Shown piece by piece: positions 18,236 to 25,264 of a stretch of DNA of 64,000 nucleotides. The stretch is taken from the NCBI RefSeq assembly GCF_016775475.1, contig NZ_JAEUXJ010000004.1, positions 372,001-436,000 on the forward strand. The letters run 5' to 3'. Origin of the DNA: Belnapia mucosa (GTDB lineage Bacteria > Pseudomonadota > Alphaproteobacteria > Acetobacterales > Acetobacteraceae). The position numbers and the translations under genes are program-made. Each line of letters opens with the position of its first letter. The first letter of the stretch is position 1. The notes beneath the pieces are model-generated. The model was not told where the DNA came from. It saw only the letters and a list, made by a program, of their open reading frames with translations, and did no database searches.

Positions 18236-18259
18236 GGAATGCGCCTTAGGGCGCATTCC
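18236..18259 (+). terminator. terminator-like hairpin after dps
   Basis: A perfect 10-bp stem GGAATGCGCC/GGCGCATTCC with loop TTAG lies 9 bp after the dps stop. The following TGTGT is only a weak T-tract, so termination may be partial. Confidence 0.7.
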
Positions 18260-18352
18260 TGTGTGGCGGCACCGGCTCGCCCCCCCCGGCTACCCACGAC
18301 AGTATGCTGATGGACGGCCGGGTGCGGGCCGGTGCCGGGCCTGATTTCGATA

Positions 18353-18378
18353 CGGGCGGCGGGGCGACTCGCCGCCCG
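18353..18378 (+). promoter_or_regulatory. GC-rich hairpin in the parE leader region
   Basis: A 9-bp stem CGGGCGGCG/CGCCGCCCG with an 8-nt loop lies 53 bp before the parE ATG. No T-tract follows. It could be a second terminator for readthrough from dps or a structure in the parE leader. I saw no clear promoter in the 172 bp between the dps hairpin and parE. Confidence 0.35.
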
Positions 18379-18431
18379 CATTGTATCTGCGGCCCCTGCC
18401 CGCTATCTTGGGGGGAACAGGGGAACAAGAC

Positions 18432-20414
18432 ATGAACGATCTCTTCGGCGGCCGCCGCCCCCCCGCCCGGGGCGCGGCGCCCGAGGCCTCCTATACCGCC
18501 CGCGACATCGAGGTGCTGGAGGGGCTGGAGCCCGTCCGCCGCCGGCCCGGCATGTATATCGGCGGCACCGACGAGAATGCCCTGCACCACTTGGCGGCCG
18601 AGATCATCGACAACGCCATGGATGAGGCCGTGGCGGGCCATGCCGACCGGATCGAGGTGACGCTGGAGCCCGGCAATTGGCTGACGGTGCGCGACAACGG
18701 GCGCGGCATCCCGACCGACCCGCATCCGAAATTCCCCAAGCTCTCGGCGCTGGAGGTGATCTTCACCACCCTGCATTCGGGCGGCAAATTCTCCGGCAAG
18801 GCCTATGACACCTCGGGCGGCCTGCACGGCGTCGGCTCCTCGGTGGTGAATGCCCTGTCGGAGCGGCTGGAGGTGGAGGTGGCGCGCGACCGCACCCTCT
18901 TCACCCAGGCCTATGCCCGCGGCAAGCCGCTGGGCAAGCTGAAGAATGCCGGCGCCATCCACAACCGGCGCGGCACCACCATCCGCTTCAGGCCGGACCC
19001 CGAGATCTTCGGCAAGCTGGAATTCCAGGCGGCGCGGCTCTACCGGCTCTGCCGGTCCAAGGCCTATCTCTATCGCGGCGTCGAGATCCGCTGGGCCTGC
19101 GACCCCGCGCTCGCCACCGGCGACACCCCGGCGAGTGCGACACTGCATTTCCCGGGCGGCCTGGCCGACTTCCTCGCCGCCGCGACCGAAGGCCGCAGCC
19201 AGGTCGTCCCCGCCCCCTATGTCGGCGAGGCGAGCTTCCCGGAGGGCGCCGGCCGCTGCGAATGGGCCGTGACCTGGCTGGAACAGGGCGACGGCTTCCT
19301 CTCGACCTATGCCAACACCATCCCGACCCCGCAGGGCGGCACGCATGAGGCGGGGCTGCGCGGCGCGCTGGTGAAGGGCCTGCGCGCCTATGGCGACATG
19401 AAGAAGGAGAAGCGCGCCGCGACCGTCACCGCCGAGGACCTGTTCGGCGGCCTCGCCGGGATGCTCAGCGTATTTGTCCGAGACCCGCAATTCCAGGGTC
19501 AGACCAAGGAGAAGCTGACCAGCCCCGAGGCGACGAGGCTGGTCGAGACGGCGCTGCGCGACCATTTCGACCACTGGCTGGCCGGCGCCCCCGCCACCGC
19601 CGACAACCTGCTCGCCTGGGCGATCGAGCGCGCCGAGGAGCGCATCCGCCGGCGCGAGCAGAAGGACACGCCGCGCAAATCGGCGACGCGCAAGCTTCGC
19701 CTCCCCGGCAAGCTCGCCGATTGCTCGCGCGAGAGCGCCGAGGGCACGGAGCTTTTTCTGGTCGAGGGCGACAGCGCCGGCGGCTCCGCCAAGCAGGCGC
19801 GCGACCGGGAGACCCAGGCGGTGCTGCCGCTGCGCGGCAAGATCCTGAACGTCGCCAGCGCCTCCGCCGACAAGCTGCGGCAGAACCAGGAGCTGCGCGA
19901 CCTGATCGAGGCCTTGGGCTGCGGCGCCGGCGAGCGCTTCGATATCGGCAAGCTGCGCTACGGCCGCATCGTCATCATGACCGATGCCGATGTGGACGGC
20001 GCCCATATCGCCGCCCTGCTGATGACCTTCTTCTACAAGGAGCTGCGGGAACTGGTGGCGCAGGGCCGGGTCCATCTGGCGCAGCCGCCGCTGTATCGGC
20101 TGCAGCATGGCGGCAAGTCGGTCTATGCGATGAACGATGCCGACCGCGAGCGCATCCTGAAGCGGGAATTCAAGCCGAGCCAGAAGGTCGAGGTCAGCCG
20201 CTTCAAGGGCCTCGGCGAGATGCCGCCGGCGGCGCTGAAGGAGACCACCATGGACCCGAAGCGCCGCACCCTGCTGAAGGTGGTGCTGCCGCCCGAGGAT
20301 CGCGCCCAGACCGCCGAGCTGATGGAGGCGCTGATGGGCCGCAAGCCGGAGCTGCGCTTCAAATTCATCCAGGAGAATGCCGCGAAGCTCGACGAGGCCG
20401 AGGTGGATGTCTGA
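18432..20414 (+). CDS. parE: DNA topoisomerase IV subunit B
   Basis: The 660-aa protein is the ATPase subunit of topoisomerase IV, which decatenates chromosomes together with ParC (not in this window). Visible parts are the GHKL ATP site (EIIDNAMDEA, DNGRGIP, GGLHGVGSSVVNALS), the transducer domain, and the TOPRIM domain with EGDSAGGSAKQARDRETQAVLPLRGKILNV and the metal site DADVDGAHI. The short insert-free length and the QKDTPRKSATRKLRLPGKL linker favour ParE over GyrB. GGGGAACAAG precedes the ATG. Confidence 0.95.
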   Translation: MNDLFGGRRPPARGAAPEASYTARDIEVLEGLEPVRRRPGMYIGGTDENALHHLAAEIIDNAMDEAVAGHADRIEVTLEPGNWLTVRDNGRGIPTDPHPKFPKLSALEVIFTTLHSGGKFSGKAYDTSGGLHGVGSSVVNALSERLEVEVARDRTLFTQAYARGKPLGKLKNAGAIHNRRGTTIRFRPDPEIFGKLEFQAARLYRLCRSKAYLYRGVEIRWACDPALATGDTPASATLHFPGGLADFLAAATEGRSQVVPAPYVGEASFPEGAGRCEWAVTWLEQGDGFLSTYANTIPTPQGGTHEAGLRGALVKGLRAYGDMKKEKRAATVTAEDLFGGLAGMLSVFVRDPQFQGQTKEKLTSPEATRLVETALRDHFDHWLAGAPATADNLLAWAIERAEERIRRREQKDTPRKSATRKLRLPGKLADCSRESAEGTELFLVEGDSAGGSAKQARDRETQAVLPLRGKILNVASASADKLRQNQELRDLIEALGCGAGERFDIGKLRYGRIVIMTDADVDGAHIAALLMTFFYKELRELVAQGRVHLAQPPLYRLQHGGKSVYAMNDADRERILKREFKPSQKVEVSRFKGLGEMPPAALKETTMDPKRRTLLKVVLPPEDRAQTAELMEALMGRKPELRFKFIQENAAKLDEAEVDV

Positions 20415-20440
20415 TCCGCTCTGGCCGATACGGGGCCTGC

Positions 20441-20893
20441 ATGGGACAAGGAACGATGCAGCCGATCCCCCGTGCCCTGCTGGGCTTCCTCGCCGCCGTG
20501 CTCGCGGTCCTGACCTTCCATCAGGGGATGTGGGGCATCCTGCATCTCCTCGGCATGATGCCGCGGCCGCCCTATCCGATGAACCCGGTGCCGCCCCTCG
20601 GCGTGCCGCTGCTGGTCAATCTCTGCTTCTGGGGCGGGCTCTACGGCCTGGTCTATGGGCTGGTCCTGCCGCGGCTGCCGCGGGCGCCAGGCTGGCTGCT
20701 GGGCCTCGGTCTCGGCCTGCTGGCGGCGCTGGTCGGCTGGTTCGTGGTGGCGCCGCTGAAGGGCCAGCCGATCGCTGCCGGCTGGGTGCCGGCGCGGATG
20801 CTGCTCTCGGTGCTGATCAACGGCGCCTGGGGCATCGGGGTCGGTATCATCCTGCCGATGCTGCTGCCGCGCCCCGGCCTGCTACGCGGCTAG
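20441..20893 (+). CDS. small four-helix membrane protein, unknown function
   Basis: This 150-aa (or 145-aa from the ATG at 20456) inner-membrane protein has four predicted helices: about 10-28, 50-70, 78-98 and 118-142. The proline-rich loop MMPRPPYPMNPVPPLG lies between helices one and two, and the Gly-rich third helix reads LLGLGLGLLAALVGW. I do not recognise a named family. It starts 26 bp after parE and may be co-transcribed. Its 3' end overlaps the convergent histidine-kinase gene by 12 bp. Confidence 0.75.
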   Translation: MGQGTMQPIPRALLGFLAAVLAVLTFHQGMWGILHLLGMMPRPPYPMNPVPPLGVPLLVNLCFWGGLYGLVYGLVLPRLPRAPGWLLGLGLGLLAALVGWFVVAPLKGQPIAAGWVPARMLLSVLINGAWGIGVGIILPMLLPRPGLLRG

Positions 20894-22777
20894 CGGCGCC
20901 GAGGCCGGCAGGCTGACCGGCAGTTCGACCCAGAACAGGCTGCCCGGCCGGCCATCCGACCGATCGGCATGGCCGATGCGGCCGCCCAGATGCGCCGCCA
21001 TCCGGGCCGAAACGGAAAGGCCGAGCCCGACCCCTTCGCTGTCCCGCCCGGTCGGATCGAGATGAACGAAATCCTGGAACAGCCGGCCCCGCAGCGCCGC
21101 GGGCGCACCCGGCCCGGTATCCAGCACCTCGGCCCGCAGCACCCCGCCCCCCTGCGCCCCGGGCCGCATCTCGAGCCGCAGGCGCACCTCGCCGGCAGGG
21201 GTGAACTTCACAGCATTGTCGAGCAGGTTGATCAGGATCTGCTTCATCCGCGTCCCGTCCAGCCGCAGCCGGGGCGGCAATGGCCCCGGCACGTCCAGGA
21301 GGAGCGCGAGCCCCGCCCGTTCCGCCGCCGGCCGCATCAGGGCCACGCAGTCCCGTGCCAGGGCCAAGGGATCGGCCTCGGCCTGTTCCGGCGCGCCGAG
21401 CCGACCCGTCTCGATCCGGGCGATATCGAGCAGGCGGGAGACGATGGTCGCCAAGTGCTGGGCGGAGCTGCGGATCGTCTCCACCCCCTCGCGCAACTCG
21501 GCCGGCAGGCGGCGGTCGTGCAGCAAGGCCTGGGCCCAGCCCAGCACCCCGTTCAGCGGGGTCCGCAGCTCATGGCTCGCAGCGCCGAGGAACCAGGTTT
21601 TGGCCTCGCTCGCCGCCGTCGCCGCATCCCGCGCCTCGATCAGGGCCCGCTCCTCGGCCGCCAGCCGCTCCGCCATCACCGAGACCTGCTCGGCCAGCGC
21701 CACCAGCTCCGGCGCGGAGGCCTGGCCGAGCCGGGCCCGCGCCGTGAGATCGCCCTCGGCAAGCTGCCCGATGGTCCGCCGCAACGCCTCGATGGGACGA
21801 ATCAGCAGCACCTCGCCGCCGATCAGCCCGGCCAGCAGCAGCAGGCTGCCCACCACCGCCAGCAGGATGAAGGAGGAGCGCCGCTCGCTGTCGATGGCAT
21901 CGAGCAGCCTCGGCACATCGAGCCCGACCAGGATGCGGGCGCCGCTATTGCCGAGCGGGGCATAGCCGAACACCGCCTCGCCGCCATCGAGGCTGGCCGA
22001 ACGGGTATGGCCGGCGGCCGTGCTGAGCGCGAGCCCTGTCAGCGGGAAATTGAGCAGGCTGCGGCCGATCGCCTCCGGCATCGGCGGATAGCGGGCCATC
22101 AGCACGCCGCGGCTGTCGATGATGCCAACACGGCGGTCGGTGCCGAGCCGGTCGACGATGGACAGCAGCAGGGAGACCGGGTCGAGAGCGATGGCGACCA
22201 CGACCTGCACCCGGCCATCCGGACGCAGCAGCGGCTCCGCCGCATAGATCGATCGGCTGCCGGGCCGGGTGCGCGAGGTGGTGAGGTCCGAGAGGACGAA
22301 GCCGTGGGTAACGATGGCCTGGCGGATGTGCGGCCGGTCGCTGATATCGAGGCCCGCGGCCTGCGGGTTGGTGCTGCAGGCCACGATGCCGTCCGGCCGG
22401 ACGACGGAAATGGTCTCGATCCAGGAGGTGGTGGCGCGGACCCGGCGCAGCGAGACCTCGCACTCCCCACCGCGGCCCTCGACCACCTCCGGCACCAGGG
22501 TCAGGGTCCGCATCAGCGTGCGGGACTGCAGGACCAGCGCGTCCAGCTCACGCGCCACGGATTGCGCCTCGGCCCGCGCCTGCTCACCCGCGGCTGCCAG
22601 CCGGGCATCGGCGCGCCCGGCGAAGTAGTCCCCGACCAGCACTCCCGGCACGACGATGCAGATCAAGGCCAGGGCGAAGACCCGGGCACGGATGCCATTG
22701 AGACGCCAGGAAACGGAGCCTGGGCCTATCCTGTGAGGCACAGTCCTGGGCGAGCCGGAAGCGGCCTCGGCCGTCAT
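20882..22777 (-). CDS. membrane-bound HisKA-type sensor histidine kinase
   Basis: This 631-aa protein has a helix near residue 30-50, a periplasmic dCache-type sensor of about 240 residues and a second helix (about 300-320). It continues with a HAMP domain, a coiled linker, HisKA with ASHELRTPLNG (His402) and a HATPase with LLDNAVKFTPAG (N-box) and LGLSVSARMAAHLGG. It lacks a receiver domain. The ATG at 22777 has GGGAG 7 nt upstream; a GTG 12 nt further upstream is possible. No partner regulator is adjacent. Confidence 0.9.
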   Translation of the reverse strand: MTAEAASGSPRTVPHRIGPGSVSWRLNGIRARVFALALICIVVPGVLVGDYFAGRADARLAAAGEQARAEAQSVARELDALVLQSRTLMRTLTLVPEVVEGRGGECEVSLRRVRATTSWIETISVVRPDGIVACSTNPQAAGLDISDRPHIRQAIVTHGFVLSDLTTSRTRPGSRSIYAAEPLLRPDGRVQVVVAIALDPVSLLLSIVDRLGTDRRVGIIDSRGVLMARYPPMPEAIGRSLLNFPLTGLALSTAAGHTRSASLDGGEAVFGYAPLGNSGARILVGLDVPRLLDAIDSERRSSFILLAVVGSLLLLAGLIGGEVLLIRPIEALRRTIGQLAEGDLTARARLGQASAPELVALAEQVSVMAERLAAEERALIEARDAATAASEAKTWFLGAASHELRTPLNGVLGWAQALLHDRRLPAELREGVETIRSSAQHLATIVSRLLDIARIETGRLGAPEQAEADPLALARDCVALMRPAAERAGLALLLDVPGPLPPRLRLDGTRMKQILINLLDNAVKFTPAGEVRLRLEMRPGAQGGGVLRAEVLDTGPGAPAALRGRLFQDFVHLDPTGRDSEGVGLGLSVSARMAAHLGGRIGHADRSDGRPGSLFWVELPVSLPASAPLAA

Positions 22778-22788
22778 GATATCTCCCA

Positions 22789-22816
22789 CGGCAGGAGATC
22801 AGGATATTGCCTGCCG
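22789..22816 (-). promoter_or_regulatory. inverted repeat upstream of the HisKA kinase Shine-Dalgarno
   Basis: Perfect 7-bp arms CGGCAGG and CCTGCCG are separated by 14 nt and end directly before the Shine-Dalgarno element of the 20882-22777 gene. This could be a regulator operator or a leader hairpin affecting translation. It lies in the 78-bp gap between this kinase and the upstream HWE kinase. Confidence 0.35.
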
Positions 22817-22855
22817 TATTGTTACGCTATCGATAAACCAGCCCGGTCCGGCATA

Positions 22856-24622
22856 CTAGCTGAGAACGGCAGCGGCGTCGGCATTATCCGCGCGAGGGTT
22901 GTGTTGTAACGGGATCGTCATGCTGACCATGACACCCGCCTCCGACCAGTCACGGGTGATTCGGCCGCCCAGTTGGGTGCCGATGGTGCCGTCCAGCACC
23001 CGGGTGCCGAAGCCGCGCCGGGCGGGGCTGCCGGATACCGGCGGCCCGCCGCGCTCAGCCCAGTCCAGCAGCAGCCGTCCCGGCGGCTCGACCTGCCACC
23101 GCACCGCGACCTCGCCACCGGGTTGGCCAAGCGCGCCATGCTTCACCGCATTGGTCGCCAGCTCATGCACCGCCATGGCCAGGGCCTGCGCGCCGGCCGG
23201 CCAGAGCAAAACCGGCGGGCCGTCCAGCCGCACCCGCGGCGCGCCCTGGCCCTCGGCCAGGAAGGGGGCAAGTTCCTCCTCCAGCAGCGTCCGCAGCGCG
23301 GCGCCGGACCATTGGCCGCGGGCCAGCAGGGTCTGCGCCCGGGCCAGTGCCGCAACCCGCCCCTCGACCGCGCGCATATAGGCGGTTGGATCGTCCCGCG
23401 CCGTGAGCCGCAGCGCCGCCTGCACGACCGCCAGCGCATTCTTCGCCCGGTGGTCCACCTCCCGCATCAGCAGCCGCTGCCGTTCCTCGGCCTGCTTCCG
23501 CTCCGTCACGTCGCTGCTGACGCCGACCAGCCGCAGCGGCAGGCCGGTGGCCGGATCGGGATCGGCCGCGACGCCATGGGATTCGATCCAGCGGTAGCCG
23601 CCATCCCGCGCTTGGCTGCGATACTCGATCCGGTAGCTGTCCGCCCGGCCCTCGGCGACCGCTGCGATGCTGGCCTCGACCTGCGCCCGGTCCTCCGGAT
23701 GGAGCAGCGTGACGAGCTGGTCGAGCGGGCAATCCAGCAGCGGCAGGTCCTGCCGCGCCGGAACCGTCTGGCCCGACCGCCGCACCACCCGCCGGCGCAG
23801 GTCGATCTCCCAGGAGCCGAGCCGGGCGGCGCTGATTGCCAGGCGCAACCGTGCCTCGCTCTCGGCCAGCGCCGCCTCGGTGGTGCGCTGGGCGGTGACG
23901 TCGGCCAGCCCTTCCAGCACCGCGACCGGGCGCCCGTCTTCCCCACGCCGGAGCACCTTGCGGACGGCGACTACCAGCCGCCGGCCGTCGCGGGCCTGCT
24001 GGTGCAGGTCGCCGGTCCATTCGCCATCCTGCTCCAGCACGGCCTCGATCTCGGCCAGGGGTAAGGGGAAGACGGTCCGCAGCAGGGCATGGGCCGGCTG
24101 GCCGAGCGCCTCCGCCGCCGTCCAGCCATAGAGAAGGCTGCAGCCCTCCGACCAGAAGCGGATGATACCGTCCATGTCCCGCGTCATGGCGGTGCCGAGG
24201 TTGAGCGTCGCCAGCAGGTCGCGCAGCCGCTCCTCGCTGGCCCGCAGTGCCTCCTCCGCCCGATGCTCCGCAGTGCGGTCACGGAAGACGACGCCGAGGC
24301 CCTCCGCGGTGGGGAAGACGGTGACCTCGACCCAGCGATGCGGCCGAACCACCCCGGCGATCTCGGTGCGCAGCGGGCGGCGCTGGTCCATCACGCCGCG
24401 CAACAGCCGCTCCAGGGGGCTGTCGAGTGCCTGGGGGAAGACCTCCCAGATGGCCCGGCCGAGCACCTCCTCCGGCGGCCGACCGTAGTAGCTTGCACAA
24501 CCGGTATTGAAATCGGTGAAGCGAAAGGCGCGATCCAGGGAATAGGCATTGTCGCCGAGGGCCCGGAACAGATCCTCGGTGCCCAGGACAGGGGTGACCG
24601 GGGCCGGGTCGTCAGCCGTCAT
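22856..24622 (-). CDS. cytosolic triple-PAS HWE-family histidine kinase
   Basis: The 588-aa protein has no membrane segment. Three PAS domains (about 15-120, 128-250 and 255-378) precede an HWE kinase core with His391 in REVDHRAKNALAVVQ, an N-box HELATNAVKHG, and the W-x-E motif in DWAERGG. Soluble PAS-HWE kinases sense internal cues or light, but no LOV cysteine motif (NCRFLQ) is visible, so blue-light sensing is not supported. It is probably co-oriented and co-expressed with the HisKA kinase downstream. It is orphan with respect to a response regulator. Confidence 0.9.
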   Translation of the reverse strand: MTADDPAPVTPVLGTEDLFRALGDNAYSLDRAFRFTDFNTGCASYYGRPPEEVLGRAIWEVFPQALDSPLERLLRGVMDQRRPLRTEIAGVVRPHRWVEVTVFPTAEGLGVVFRDRTAEHRAEEALRASEERLRDLLATLNLGTAMTRDMDGIIRFWSEGCSLLYGWTAAEALGQPAHALLRTVFPLPLAEIEAVLEQDGEWTGDLHQQARDGRRLVVAVRKVLRRGEDGRPVAVLEGLADVTAQRTTEAALAESEARLRLAISAARLGSWEIDLRRRVVRRSGQTVPARQDLPLLDCPLDQLVTLLHPEDRAQVEASIAAVAEGRADSYRIEYRSQARDGGYRWIESHGVAADPDPATGLPLRLVGVSSDVTERKQAEERQRLLMREVDHRAKNALAVVQAALRLTARDDPTAYMRAVEGRVAALARAQTLLARGQWSGAALRTLLEEELAPFLAEGQGAPRVRLDGPPVLLWPAGAQALAMAVHELATNAVKHGALGQPGGEVAVRWQVEPPGRLLLDWAERGGPPVSGSPARRGFGTRVLDGTIGTQLGGRITRDWSEAGVMVSMTIPLQHNPRADNADAAAVLS

Positions 24623-24661
24623 GGCCGCATGGTTCCTTACCCTGAGACGCTGCCAGCGATC

Positions 24662-25051
24662 CTAATCCACCGCAGTGGCCGGCCCCCGCGGCCGGCTCTG
24701 GTTCCAGGCCCGGCGGATCGCCTCGCTCACCCCGACCGGATCGGGTACTCCCTTGAGCAACTGCACCTCTTCCGGGCCGCGTCCTTCCACGGCCTTTACC
24801 ACGATATCGCCAATGCCCAACAATCGTTGCCATAGGGATTGGGTCGAAACCACGTCGCGGATTCGGAATACTTCGATATCGTCCCGCCGCTTGGTCAGGA
24901 ACCCGGCTTCGATGATCAGCCGCTCATCGGTGATGGTGATGCGCTGCCGGCCGAGGAAGGGCAGGCCGAGCAGCAGCAGGGCCAGCGCCCCGCGCCAGAG
25001 CCCATAGGATCGCTTGGTTTCATGCGTGGTCAGCAGGATCGTTTCGGCCAT
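24662..25051 (-). CDS. PH-domain (bPH2/YdbT-like) protein
   Basis: The 129-aa protein has one or two hydrophobic segments at about residues 18-35 (LWRGALALLLLGLPFL). It continues with the bPH2 pattern ITITDERLIIEAGFLTKRRDDIEVFRIRDVVSTQSLWQRLLGIGDIVV, typical of small membrane-associated PH-domain proteins. The start at 25051 has a GGGGGAGG Shine-Dalgarno element; a longer frame upstream is not needed. Function is unknown. It lies 39 bp upstream of the triple-PAS kinase on the same strand. Confidence 0.85.
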   Translation of the reverse strand: MAETILLTTHETKRSYGLWRGALALLLLGLPFLGRQRITITDERLIIEAGFLTKRRDDIEVFRIRDVVSTQSLWQRLLGIGDIVVKAVEGRGPEEVQLLKGVPDPVGVSEAIRRAWNQSRPRGPATAVD

Positions 25052-25228
25052 CGCCTCCCCCTTGGCTTGCGCAGGCCGGATGGTGCCGGCAGTGCGGATC
25101 GGCGGCAATCGGGGCGATCCCGGTACGGAAGTATACAGAATAAATCACGTTCCCGCGAGAGAGGCCCGGAAAACCCCACATCGCGAAAGTGTCGCTGATA
25201 ATTCAGGGAACCAACCTGACCCCTTTGA

Positions 25229-25259
25229 CCCGGCACCCTCCTGCCGCCGGGTTCAGGAG
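25229..25259 (+). promoter_or_regulatory. mutually exclusive hairpins covering the Shine-Dalgarno of the large HWE kinase
   Basis: CTCCTG (25238-25243) is perfectly complementary to CAGGAG (25254-25259), which contains the Shine-Dalgarno element of the gene starting at 25265. An overlapping alternative stem CCCGGC (25229-25234) with GCCGGG (25246-25251) would place CTCCTG in its loop and release the ribosome site. This could be a simple RNA switch, but the stems are short and the GC content is high. Confidence 0.35.
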
Positions 25260-25264
25260 CCGCC

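Noticed and set aside
18246-20108. A 620-codon open frame antisense to parE
   Set aside because: Shadow frame in a high-GC gene with repetitive Gly/Ala/Arg/His composition and no domain.
25195-25240. GGAACC near 25210 as an EcfG-type stress promoter
   Set aside because: No CGTT -10 element occurs at 16-18 bp spacing.
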